A DNA stretch of 64,000 nucleotides, taken from the NCBI RefSeq assembly GCF_017303055.1, contig NZ_JAEKJT010000005.1:1-64000 (forward strand), read 5' to 3'. The notes beneath the pieces were generated by a model. The model had not been told where the DNA came from, did not search any database, and was given only the letters and a program-made list of their open reading frames with translations. The translations under genes were made by a program, and so were the position numbers. This stretch comes from Halomonas litopenaei (lineage in GTDB: Bacteria; Pseudomonadota; Gammaproteobacteria; Pseudomonadales; Halomonadaceae). Below, piece by piece: positions 28,157-36,206 of the stretch. The first letter of the stretch is position 1. Every line of letters begins with the position of its first letter.

Positions 28157-29908
28157 GTGGCAGACCAACAAGAATTCGAAACCATCCGTCACCCCCAGGA
28201 AGTGGCCCAACTGCTGGACTGTCTGAGTGGGCCACAAGGCGCCGGACTGGTGTGGGAGAACAGTGCGGGAACTCCGGCGCCAGTGGTTCTGGTGGAGCTG
28301 CTGCCCGGCGAGTCGATCACCCTGGATATTACCGCCGCCGGCGATCTGGGCAGGCGTCTCAAGCAAGGTCAGCCCTTCCGGCTGATGGGCTACTGCGAAG
28401 GCATGATCACCCGCACCTCAGTCCTCGAAGCCAGTCAGGGCGAGGTCGTCACAGTGCTCAGTGAAACGGCCCAGGCCGCGGAGGCCGCTCGCCCACGGGG
28501 CAGCGGAGTGCCACCGCGCCAGCTGTGGCGCTGTCCCTATCCGGAAACGCTGGAACGACTGCAGCGCCGGCGCAGTTTCCGGGCCAGGCTGCGCCTGGGC
28601 ATGGCCGCCGAAGCGATCCTGCACGATAGTGACGGACAGCGCTTTTCCGGTGATCTGATCGACCTGTCCATCGATGGCTGTCGCCTCGATCTGCCCCACA
28701 CCGCCGCGGCACTGCTGGGCAACGGCGGCGCTGCCATACCCCTGGAGCTGGGCTTTCCTGACGGCTCGCGGCTGACGCTCAAGGCCTGCGTCCAGCATCA
28801 CCGCTTCGATCCGGAGCGTCGGCTGGTCGAGGCGGGCTTTCACTTCACCGCTGTACGCGCCCACCAGGAGCGCACCCTGTGGCAGCTGGTGAGAGAAATA
28901 GAGCGAGAGTCCGCGCGTATCGCCGAGGGGGTCGATTCACGGCGACCGCCTTCAGCGCTGTTCCAGCCCAGCCAGGGGCGGCGCGGGCCTCGCCTTGGCC
29001 GGCGCGAGGCAGAAACCTATCCCACCGACATGACTCGCCGCCTGTCGCGCATCGCCGGCTACCTGCATGCCCAGGCCCTGGAGCTTGCCCAAGGAGGCTG
29101 CATCCATGGCCCGCGCCTGTCTCGCCAGACCGATCAGCTACTGGCGCTCTACGATGAAGACCGCAACGGCCTGATATTTGCGCTGCGCTTCCTGACCCGG
29201 GAGTCCTGGCCGGTGCGCCATGGACTGTCGGTGGCCATCCTGCTGGTTGACCTGCTGGCCGACAGCCTGCCAGCGGAGCTGCGCAAGTCCATCACCGCCA
29301 GCGCCATGATCCATGACCTGGGCAAGGTACTGCTGCCGGCCCCCCTGCGGCTGACGCCGACCTTTGGTGACGCCGAACGCAGCCGACTGATCCAGCACGT
29401 GGGCTGGTTGAAAGAGCGACTCAGTCACTGCGCCTGGATCAACGCCTCGGTGTTCGAAGCCGTGGCCTGTCAGATCAATGAACGCCTCGACGGCAGCGGA
29501 TACCCCCTGGGCATTCAGGATGCCGATCTGCGGGAACTGGCCCGGGCCAGCGCGGTGGTCGACGCCATCGATGCCATGCGCGCCCAGCGTCCGGATCGAC
29601 CGCCCTGGCGTATCGCCGCGATCTACCGCTACCTGCTCGATCATCCTGAAAAGTTCGACAGCGTCTGGGTCAAGCGCTTCATCCAGCGCTTCGGCCTGTA
29701 CCCGATCGGCGCCCTGGTGCGCTTCAGCGATGACTCCCTGGGCTGGATTCTGGCCCTGGACGACCAGGGCCGACCGGCCTGCGTGCAACGTACGACGGGC
29801 AAGCCCCCCAGCCAGGTGCCGCGCGCCCCGCTCGACGGGACCCGGGTCGAGGGCGAGGCCCTGGCGGCGCTCGGCGCCATTCAGGGAGAAGTGATCATCG
29901 GCGCGTGA
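28157..29908 (+). CDS. YcgR-type PilZ flagellar brake fused to a degenerate HD-GYP domain
   Basis: 583 residues from a GTG with an ideal GAGGAG site 8 bases upstream; longer starts exist at 28079 and 28127. Residues about 1-110 resemble the YcgR N-domain. The PilZ domain carries the c-di-GMP motifs RRRSFR (about 136-141) and DLSIDG (169-174). Residues about 300-560 are HD-GYP-like: HDLGK at 386-390 and DGSGYP at 445-450, but the usual HHE before the latter reads INE, so two metal-binding histidines are missing. YcgR slows the flagellar motor when c-di-GMP is high (known); the added domain may only regulate. Starts about 100 bases after the LOV-GGDEF-EAL gene and is followed by the fliD promoter. 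Confidence 0.85.
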   Translation: MADQQEFETIRHPQEVAQLLDCLSGPQGAGLVWENSAGTPAPVVLVELLPGESITLDITAAGDLGRRLKQGQPFRLMGYCEGMITRTSVLEASQGEVVTVLSETAQAAEAARPRGSGVPPRQLWRCPYPETLERLQRRRSFRARLRLGMAAEAILHDSDGQRFSGDLIDLSIDGCRLDLPHTAAALLGNGGAAIPLELGFPDGSRLTLKACVQHHRFDPERRLVEAGFHFTAVRAHQERTLWQLVREIERESARIAEGVDSRRPPSALFQPSQGRRGPRLGRREAETYPTDMTRRLSRIAGYLHAQALELAQGGCIHGPRLSRQTDQLLALYDEDRNGLIFALRFLTRESWPVRHGLSVAILLVDLLADSLPAELRKSITASAMIHDLGKVLLPAPLRLTPTFGDAERSRLIQHVGWLKERLSHCAWINASVFEAVACQINERLDGSGYPLGIQDADLRELARASAVVDAIDAMRAQRPDRPPWRIAAIYRYLLDHPEKFDSVWVKRFIQRFGLYPIGALVRFSDDSLGWILALDDQGRPACVQRTTGKPPSQVPRAPLDGTRVEGEALAALGAIQGEVIIGA

Positions 29909-29919
29909 TGCAGGCTGGC

Positions 29920-29946
29920 TCAAGTTGCCAATCACACCGCCGATAA
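29920..29946 (+). promoter_or_regulatory. Sigma-28 (FliA) promoter of the fliD operon
   Basis: TCAAGTTG at 29920-29927, an 11-base spacer, GCCGATAA at 29939-29946. Perfect -10. Located 88 bases before the fliD ATG and just after the stop of the PilZ/HD-GYP gene. Confidence 0.87.
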
Positions 29947-30034
29947 GACGATATACCAAGCACAAGGACGCCTGTTCGAGCCACGGGCCCTCTGGCGTTC
30001 TGTCACACTGGTCACACTACACAGGAATCACGAC

Positions 30035-31438
30035 ATGGCCTCGATTTCATCGCTCGGCATAGGCTCCGGCCTCGACCTCAATGGGCTGCTCGACCAGCTC
30101 GAGGCGGCGGAACGCAAGCAGCTGGAACCCATCGTGGCCCAGCAGCAGAGCTATGAGGCCAAGATTTCCGCCTACGGCACCCTGGAAGGATCGCTAGAGA
30201 GCTTCAAGGAAGCGGTCGACAAGCTGGGAGACCCGGCGCTCTACCAGAGCCTGTCGAGCAATGTCTCCGGTGAAGGCATCACTGCCAGCGCCAGCCAGGC
30301 CGCAAGCCCCGGACGCTACGACGTATCGGTGACCCAGCTGGCCCGAGCCCAGAGCCTGGCCAGTGACGGTTTCGCGACCAAGGATAGCGAGCTTGGCGCC
30401 GGCACCCTGTCACTGACCGTGGGTGGCGAAGACATCAGCATTACCCTCAGCCAGGAAGACAGCACCCTGGAAGGCCTGCGCGATGCCATCAATGACGCCG
30501 AGGCCGGCGTCAGCGCCTCGATCATCGATACCGGCGACGCCGACAATCCGTATCGCCTGGTACTGTCCACCAGCAAGACCGGCGTGGACGCCTCCATCAG
30601 CGCCATGAGCTTCACCCCTGATGCCGGGGTCACCAGCGATCTGGATACCAAGCTGGCCTTCGATATCGCCACCCCCGACCCCGACGACACCGGCGCTGGC
30701 ATGCACCAGTCCGTCGCCGGCGCCAACGCCGAGCTCAGCGTCAACGGGATCGCCATCACCAGTGCCTCCAACACGGTCAAGGACGCCATCGAAGGGGTCG
30801 AGCTGTCGTTGACCGAGACCGGCGACACCACCGTCAAGGTCGAATACAACAACCTGGCCCTGCGCGAGGCGGTCAGCGGGTTCGTCAAGAGCTACAACGA
30901 GCTCAAGGGCACCATGGGCACCCTGACCAGCTTCGATGCCGAGACTGGCGCCTCCGGCGAGCTGCTGGGCGATGCCACCCTGCGCAGCATCGAGTCGCGG
31001 CTACGCAGCACCCTGACGGGCGGCGTCGCCCAGGGCGAATTCCGCAGCCTGACCGATATCGGCATCACCCTGCAGCTGGACGGCACCCTGGAGCTGGATG
31101 AAGACCGCCTGAACGAGGTCATCACCACCCAGCGCAACGATCTTGCCAGCTTCTTCACCGGTGGTGAGGACGGTGTCGGCCTGGCCGACAGTCTCGATGA
31201 CACCCTGGCCGCCATCCTGGATGACGGTGGCCTGCTCGACAATGCCACCAGCGGCCTCGAGACCCGCATGGAGAGCCTCGAGCGCCAGTACGAACGCACC
31301 GAGAAAAGCATCGATGCCACCGTCAGTCGCTACCGCACTCAGTTCGGCCAGCTGGACAGCATGATCGCCAGCATGAACCAGACCAGCAGCTATCTGACCC
31401 AGCAGTTCGATGCCCTCAATGCTCAGTTAAATCAATGA
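30035..31438 (+). CDS. fliD: Filament cap protein FliD (HAP2)
   Basis: 467 residues. N-terminus ISSLGIGSGLDLNGLLDQLEAAERKQLEPI and C-terminus GLETRMESLERQYERTEKSIDATVSRYRTQFGQLDSMIASMNQTSSYLTQQFDALN are the coiled-coil ends of FliD; the middle has the FliD N and C Pfam regions (RYDVSVTQLARAQSLAS; LREAVSGFVKSYNEL). It caps the filament and folds incoming flagellin. First gene of fliD-fliS-fliT-fliK-fhlB under a sigma-28 promoter. Confidence 0.96.
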   Translation: MASISSLGIGSGLDLNGLLDQLEAAERKQLEPIVAQQQSYEAKISAYGTLEGSLESFKEAVDKLGDPALYQSLSSNVSGEGITASASQAASPGRYDVSVTQLARAQSLASDGFATKDSELGAGTLSLTVGGEDISITLSQEDSTLEGLRDAINDAEAGVSASIIDTGDADNPYRLVLSTSKTGVDASISAMSFTPDAGVTSDLDTKLAFDIATPDPDDTGAGMHQSVAGANAELSVNGIAITSASNTVKDAIEGVELSLTETGDTTVKVEYNNLALREAVSGFVKSYNELKGTMGTLTSFDAETGASGELLGDATLRSIESRLRSTLTGGVAQGEFRSLTDIGITLQLDGTLELDEDRLNEVITTQRNDLASFFTGGEDGVGLADSLDDTLAAILDDGGLLDNATSGLETRMESLERQYERTEKSIDATVSRYRTQFGQLDSMIASMNQTSSYLTQQFDALNAQLNQ

Positions 31439-31491
31439 CGTTGAGTCCACAACGATGATGTCGTCAGCCCCACGACAAGAGGAAGAGTGAG

Positions 31492-31908
31492 ATGAACCAG
31501 GCACAGGCCACTTACGGCCGCGGCCGCGGCGCCGGCGCCTATGCGCGCATGGGAGTAGAAAGCGGCGTGATGTCGGCCAGTCCGCATCAATTGATCGTGA
31601 TGCTGTTCGACGGCGCTCAGGCCTCGATTCGCGCCGCCAGGCTACACCTGGAAGACGGCAACATCGCGGCCAAGGGCGCCGCCATTTCCAAGGCTCTCGA
31701 CATCATCAACAGCGGCCTGCGTGCTGTGCTGGATGGCGACAAGGGTGGGGAGGTGGCGATCCAGCTGGATAGCCTCTATGACTACATCGCCCGCCGTCTG
31801 CTCGATGCCAACCTGCGCAACGATGTCGCTGGCCTCGACGAAGCCGAACGCCTGATCGAGGAAGTCGCCTCGGCCTGGCGCGAGATCGGCACCCCTAATC
31901 ACCCCTGA
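31492..31908 (+). CDS. fliS: Flagellin export chaperone FliS
   Basis: 138 residues. YARMGVESGVMSASPHQLIVMLFDGAQASIRAARLHLEDGNIAAKGAAISKALDIINSGL is a full match to the FliS signature. Four-helix cytoplasmic protein that keeps FliC unfolded for export. 53 bases after fliD, with a long purine-rich ribosome site. Confidence 0.96.
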   Translation: MNQAQATYGRGRGAGAYARMGVESGVMSASPHQLIVMLFDGAQASIRAARLHLEDGNIAAKGAAISKALDIINSGLRAVLDGDKGGEVAIQLDSLYDYIARRLLDANLRNDVAGLDEAERLIEEVASAWREIGTPNHP

Positions 31909-31924
31909 GCGCCCGAGGTTCTCC

Positions 31925-32323
31925 ATGCCCCCGCTTGCCGAGTACCACAGTACCGACACCGCGACCCTGCTGCTGACTCGCTACGAAGCGCTGCTGGCGC
32001 TGACCGAGCAGATGCTGGCCATGGCCAGCGAGCATGACTGGGACGGTCTGGTGCGCCTGGAAACGGACTACGTGACCCAGGTCACGGCGCTTCAGGGCCC
32101 CTTGCCCGCAGACGGCATGAGCGATACCCAGCGCCAGCGTCTGGGTGAGCTGCTCGAGGCCATCCTGCACAATGACCTGGTAGTGCGTGAATGTCTGGTC
32201 GAACGGCGGGACGAGCTGGGCGAGCTGCTCAACGTCTCTCGTAACCAACAGGATCTGCACCGTGCCTACACCGGCGGTCGCGTGGTGAACGCCGGCGCTC
32301 GCTTCCGTCGTGAGACGCCGTGA
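31925..32323 (+). CDS. fliT: FliT-like flagellar chaperone
   Basis: 132 residues, predicted helical throughout (TLLLTRYEALLALTEQMLAMASEHDWDGLVRLETDYVTQVTAL), the pattern of the poorly conserved FliT family. FliT is the export chaperone of FliD and, in enterobacteria, a negative regulator of FlhDC. The assignment rests partly on its place right after fliS. Its stop overlaps the next GTG start. Confidence 0.82.
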   Translation: MPPLAEYHSTDTATLLLTRYEALLALTEQMLAMASEHDWDGLVRLETDYVTQVTALQGPLPADGMSDTQRQRLGELLEAILHNDLVVRECLVERRDELGELLNVSRNQQDLHRAYTGGRVVNAGARFRRETP

Positions 32324-33579
32324 GCGGCATCACTCCGCTGATCGACACCCTACTCCACCAGGTGCTGGGCAAGCGTGTCGATGTGCCTCCCGCCAAGGAC
32401 CCCAACGCCCCGGTCAAGCCGATCGACCCCGGTCGCGGGCCAGGCGCCGTGCACAGCGACTCGCGGCTGGACGCTCGACGTACCGCTCACAGCAGTGTCA
32501 CCACCTCGGCGCCTGCTTCAGCCGGCGGGGACACTGCACCAAGCGCTGACCGACCCGCCTCGACCATCACCCAGCTCAGCGCTCCGGGAGCACGTATCGC
32601 TGAGCTGCTGGCGCGATTTCCAGCACCGCCTTCGGCGCTGTCGCCGTCACGTCCGCTGCTGGCAACACCACCAGGGCCTGCAGCGGCTGCCCAGCCATCC
32701 CCCGCAACGCTGTCACCAGCCGCAAGCTCGCCACCTCCGCCGGCAGCAACCGCGGCCAGCTCTGCCGCCGCAGCCTCCCTTGCTAGCCGACCGCCTGCGA
32801 GTGCGCCTGTTGCTAGTGCGCCTGTGGCTGGCCCTTCGACCCCAGCGGTGGCCCAGTTGGCCGAGCGCCTTGGCTCCAGCGTGCGTGACAGTGGCCTGTT
32901 CTACGAATCCCATCTGGGACGCTGGCTGGGTGGCGAGCTGGATCGCGCCCAACTCGCTCGGGAGCCACAGATGTGGCGCCCCCTGATCTTCCGCCCCCTC
33001 AGCGATCCCAGCGCGGCGCCTTCGAGCCCATCGACACTACTGGCGCCCTGGCGAACCACCCAACCCGCCGGCTTCCTGCCCAGCCTGGCACCGGTGGCCC
33101 ATCCTCGGGGCGATGTCCTGGTCGAAGCGGGCGAGCGGTCCTCGGGACGCCAGGAGCCCGCGCAGCCGACCGGCGTTCACGAGAGCCTGGCGCCGCTGGT
33201 GCGCCATCAGCTAGAGCTGCTCGCCGCCCCCGTCCTGCGCTGGGAAGGCGATGTCTGGAGCGGCCTGTTCATGGCCCTGGCCATCCATCCGCCTCAACGC
33301 GAACCCGATCGGCGCGAAGGGGGCCAGCAACGCGGTGAGGAGCCTGGCGACGAGGGTGCCTGGCGCACGGACATCCAGCTCACATTGCCCGACCACGGCA
33401 TGCTCAGCGTCACTGCCGTGGTCGGACCACAGCACCTCAAACTGATTCTTGCTACCGCCAGCGAACCCCTCAGGCAGCAGCTGGAACAGGGCCGCGCGAC
33501 TCTGATCCAACGCCTGAGCGGCCATGGCGTTGGCGAGGTGAGCATGACCATCCAGCGAGGCGCCGACAATGACGGATGA
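32320..33579 (+). CDS. fliK: FliK-like hook-length control protein
   Basis: 419 residues with a GTG start overlapping the fliT stop. Residues about 50-200 are a long Pro/Ala/Ser-rich stretch (SSPPPPAATAASSAAAASLA), fitting the extended ruler part of FliK. The C-terminal ~90 residues (DIQLTLPDHGMLSVTAVVGPQHLKLILATASEPLRQQLEQGRATLIQRLSGHGVGEVSMTI) resemble the FliK C-domain that acts on FlhB. An unusual place for fliK, which normally lies near fliJ-fliL; a second copy elsewhere cannot be excluded. Confidence 0.75.
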   Translation: MSGITPLIDTLLHQVLGKRVDVPPAKDPNAPVKPIDPGRGPGAVHSDSRLDARRTAHSSVTTSAPASAGGDTAPSADRPASTITQLSAPGARIAELLARFPAPPSALSPSRPLLATPPGPAAAAQPSPATLSPAASSPPPPAATAASSAAAASLASRPPASAPVASAPVAGPSTPAVAQLAERLGSSVRDSGLFYESHLGRWLGGELDRAQLAREPQMWRPLIFRPLSDPSAAPSSPSTLLAPWRTTQPAGFLPSLAPVAHPRGDVLVEAGERSSGRQEPAQPTGVHESLAPLVRHQLELLAAPVLRWEGDVWSGLFMALAIHPPQREPDRREGGQQRGEEPGDEGAWRTDIQLTLPDHGMLSVTAVVGPQHLKLILATASEPLRQQLEQGRATLIQRLSGHGVGEVSMTIQRGADNDG

Positions 33580-33853
33580 CACGCCTTCACGGCGCCAGGC
33601 CGTTGCCCTGGCTTACGGCGAGGGAGACAGTGCGCCCAGGGTGATCGCCAAGGGCTATGGGGACATTGCTGCCCGGATCATCGACCAGGCGCGCCAGCAG
33701 GGCATTCACGTCCACGACGAACCCGCCCTGGTGGGTCTGCTGATGCAGTTGAATCTGGATGAAAAGATCCCGCCTGCGCTTTACCAGGTCATTGCCGAGC
33801 TGCTGGTATGGATTGGCGAGCTGAATGATGTAAGCAATGAAACAAAAAGGTAA
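33569..33853 (+). CDS. Stand-alone FlhB cytoplasmic-domain homologue (FhlB-like)
   Basis: 94 residues matching only the C-terminal cytoplasmic domain of FlhB: AVALAYGEGDSAPRVIAKGYGDIAARIIDQARQQGIHVHDEPALVGLLMQLNLDEKIPPALYQVIAELLVWI. No membrane part and no NPTH autocleavage site. The full-length FlhB of this window has the matching sequence after its NPTH. Such small FhlB proteins can partly replace the released FlhB fragment in other bacteria (known). It overlaps the fliK-like gene by 11 bases, which fits a role with FliK in the export switch. Confidence 0.85.
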   Translation: MTDDTPSRRQAVALAYGEGDSAPRVIAKGYGDIAARIIDQARQQGIHVHDEPALVGLLMQLNLDEKIPPALYQVIAELLVWIGELNDVSNETKR

Positions 33854-33860
33854 ATAAATG

Positions 33861-33943
33861 TACGACGCTAAGTTTACTTGGCTTTTTATGGCGTCGTAAG
33901 CGTCGGTTTTCTATGAACATTCATTTTTCTTGATACATATCAG
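33861..33943 (+). promoter_or_regulatory. flhDC upstream region: inverted repeat and FNR/Anr-like box
   Basis: In the 293-base gap before flhD there is a perfect 8-bp inverted repeat (TACGACGC 33861-33868, GCGTCGTA 33891-33898; spacer 22 bases) and, at 33930-33943, TTGAT-ACAT-ATCAG, which matches the FNR consensus TTGAT-N4-ATCAA at nine of ten bases. The repeat may also end the fliD operon. No promoter boxes are clear enough to call. Confidence 0.45.
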
Positions 33944-34146
33944 CCAACCAGCGTTGATGCGTTGGCGGCACTCTTGCCTTGCGCCACACTGTTACTGATC
34001 GACAATACCCCCGACGAAGGAGTGAAGACGAACACGTAAACGTCACACAGTGGCGATACTCTTCGTCCGCATCCCCAGGGGTGTAACAGTTTTATCTAAA
34101 GCTGGCGATGATCAGCAAAAAAGAAAACGATCAAGGCAGGGAACCT

Positions 34147-34467
34147 ATGAGCAGTCACTCACTGATCGACGAGATTCAGGAATTGAATCTTGCCTATCTC
34201 TTGCTGGCGCAGCGCTTGCTGGCCGAAGACCGCACCACTGCCAGGCTACGCCTGAACATCAGTGAGGAACAGGCGGATCTTCTCGAGAGCTTCAACGCAC
34301 GCCAATTGACCCGCCTGTCCCGCACCAACCAGCTGCTGTGCCAGCTTGGCATCGGTTCCACCGACCAGCTGCGCCAAGTCGTGGACAACCCGCGGGAGCA
34401 GGGACTTGCCCATCTTCATTCTTCCCTGCTGATGGCCTGCAACTCGGCTCGCGCCGGAGGGGCATGA
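34147..34467 (+). CDS. flhD: Flagellar master regulator subunit FlhD
   Basis: 106 residues from the ATG at 34147 (AGGGA site); an ATG 13 codons upstream is less likely. SLIDEIQELNLAYLLLAQRLLAEDRTTARLRLNISEEQADLL and the C-terminal helix region are typical of FlhD. With FlhC it forms the activator of class II flagellar promoters. The stop lies 3 bases before the chosen flhC ATG. Confidence 0.93.
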   Translation: MSSHSLIDEIQELNLAYLLLAQRLLAEDRTTARLRLNISEEQADLLESFNARQLTRLSRTNQLLCQLGIGSTDQLRQVVDNPREQGLAHLHSSLLMACNSARAGGA

Positions 34468-34469
34468 CC

Positions 34470-35048
34470 ATGAGCACCAAGAGTCTGGTCGAGGAGATGC
34501 ACCAGGTTCAGCTCGCGATCGATTTGATCGAGCTGGGCGCTCGTCTTCAAGTACTCGAGACGGAAACCGACCTGAGCCGGGCGCGCCTGATTCGCCTGTT
34601 CAAGGAAGTTCGCGGCATGTCTCCGCCCAAGGGCATGCTGCCTTTCTCCACGGACTGGTTCATCACCTGGCTGCCCAACATCCATTCCTCGCTGTTCTAT
34701 GCCTACTACCAGCGTCTGCTGGAGCAGGACTGCGAGCGCATGGAGGCTTTCGTCAAGGCTTACCGGCTGTATACCGAGCAGGTCGATATCGACGCCGCCG
34801 AGCCGGTGCTGGGCCTGACCCGCGCCTGGACCCTGATCCGCTTCTTCGAAAGCGACCTGCTGCAGCTGAACACCTGCACCCGGTGCCAGGGACATTTCGT
34901 GGCCCATGCCCACTCCCCCAGCCATGACTATGTGTGCGGCATCTGCCAACCCCCTTCCCGTGCCGGCAAGACCCGCCGTCGCCAGGCGCTGACACAGGAC
35001 GGCGTCAGCGCCGAGCCGATCGCCCGACCGGTCAAGCACCAAGCCTGA
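34470..35048 (+). CDS. flhC: Flagellar master regulator subunit FlhC
   Basis: 192 residues. Of the two close ATGs, the one at 34470 has GGAGGGG 7 bases upstream; the one at 34464 would overlap the flhD stop. Family features: SLVEEMHQVQLAIDLIELGARLQVLETETDLSRARLIRLFKEVRG, STDWFITW and a zinc site of four cysteines (CTRC and CGIC near residues 140-162). It gives the FlhD4C2 complex its DNA binding. Confidence 0.95.
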   Translation: MSTKSLVEEMHQVQLAIDLIELGARLQVLETETDLSRARLIRLFKEVRGMSPPKGMLPFSTDWFITWLPNIHSSLFYAYYQRLLEQDCERMEAFVKAYRLYTEQVDIDAAEPVLGLTRAWTLIRFFESDLLQLNTCTRCQGHFVAHAHSPSHDYVCGICQPPSRAGKTRRRQALTQDGVSAEPIARPVKHQA

Positions 35049-35263
35049 TCCAGCCCCGCGCCGAGGGCTTCGCAGCAAGCCCCGGCGTGGTGGTTCCTGC
35101 CTCTCTCGCTCCGATTCAGCTCACCTCAGCGGCCCGATCCTCGCCGCCCAGCCCAGCACCGCCGTTGGAATAGCTTGGCGCTCTTCGCGACCACGATGGA
35201 GCCGGTGCAAACTCCGACCCGCCGCGAACAGGCACTTTTTTTCCATGAACGCTGATTTCACGC

Positions 35264-35290
35264 TCAAGTCCTGCGTGATCAGGCCGATAA
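35264..35290 (+). promoter_or_regulatory. Sigma-28 (FliA) promoter of the motA operon
   Basis: TCAAGTCC at 35264-35271, an 11-base spacer, GCCGATAA at 35283-35290. Perfect -10. It stands 43 bases before the motA GTG and should drive motA-motB-cheA-cheW. Confidence 0.87.
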
Positions 35291-35333
35291 CACCAGCAGA
35301 ACGTCTTCCACGTCCCAGCAAAGGATAGTCGTC

Positions 35334-36206
35334 GTGCTGATACCCATCGGATTCGCGGTCGTGCTGCTGTCGGTGTTCGGAGGCTTCGTGCTCTCCGGCG
35401 GCAGCCTGGGCCCGCTGTTCCAGCCGACCGAACTGCTGATGATCGGTGGCGCCGGTCTCGGTGCCTTCATCGCCTCCAACCACGGCAAGGCGCTCAAGGC
35501 GACCTTCCGCATCTTCCCGCGCCTGAAACGCTCCAAGCGTTATGACAAGGCTATGTACATGGAGCTGATGGCGCTGCTCTACCGGATTCTGGCCAAGGTC
35601 CGGCGCGACGGCATGCTCGGAATCGAGCGGGATATCGACAACCCCGCCGAGAGCGCACTGTTCAGCGAGTATCCCAAGGTGCTCGCCGACCCCATGATCA
35701 TGAACTTTCTGACCGACTACCTGCGCCTGATGGTCGCCGGCAGCATGGATCCCATGGAGATCGACGAACTGATGCTCCATGAGATCGAGATGTTCGAACA
35801 GGAAGCGCATATCCCCGCCGATGCCATCGCCAAGGTCGGCGACGCCATGCCGGCCTTCGGGATCGTGGCCGCGGTCATGGGCGTGGTGAAGGCGCTCAGC
35901 GCTTCCGCCGCCGACCCTTCCGAGATGGGCGTGATGATTGCCCACGCTCTGGTCGGCACCTTCCTCGGGATTCTGCTGGGATATGGCTTTATCAGCCCAC
36001 TGGCCAGCCGCATCGAGCGCCAGACAGGCGAGTCGGTGAAGATGCTGCAATGCCTGCGTGTCACCATGCTGGCCAGCCTGCATGGCTACCCGCCGCAGCT
36101 GGCGGTGGAATTCGGCCGCAAGGCGTTGCACACCAGCGAGCGCCCCAGCTTCAAGGAGCTGGAAGATCACGTGCGTGACGCCAAGGCTGGCGCGGGGGCG
36201 GCATGA
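35334..36206 (+). CDS. motA: Flagellar motor stator protein MotA (proton type)
   Basis: 290 residues from a GTG with AAAGGA upstream. Four membrane segments: two at the N-terminus (LIPIGFAVVLLSVFGGFVLSGG, LLMIGGAGLGAFIASN) and two after the cytoplasmic loop (AFGIVAAVMGVVKAL, HALVGTFLGILLGYGFI). The loop carries the charged region YRILAKVRRDGMLGIERDI that touches FliG. The P-A-F-G-I-V motif of MotA is intact. Overlaps motB by four bases. Confidence 0.95.
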   Translation: MLIPIGFAVVLLSVFGGFVLSGGSLGPLFQPTELLMIGGAGLGAFIASNHGKALKATFRIFPRLKRSKRYDKAMYMELMALLYRILAKVRRDGMLGIERDIDNPAESALFSEYPKVLADPMIMNFLTDYLRLMVAGSMDPMEIDELMLHEIEMFEQEAHIPADAIAKVGDAMPAFGIVAAVMGVVKALSASAADPSEMGVMIAHALVGTFLGILLGYGFISPLASRIERQTGESVKMLQCLRVTMLASLHGYPPQLAVEFGRKALHTSERPSFKELEDHVRDAKAGAGAA

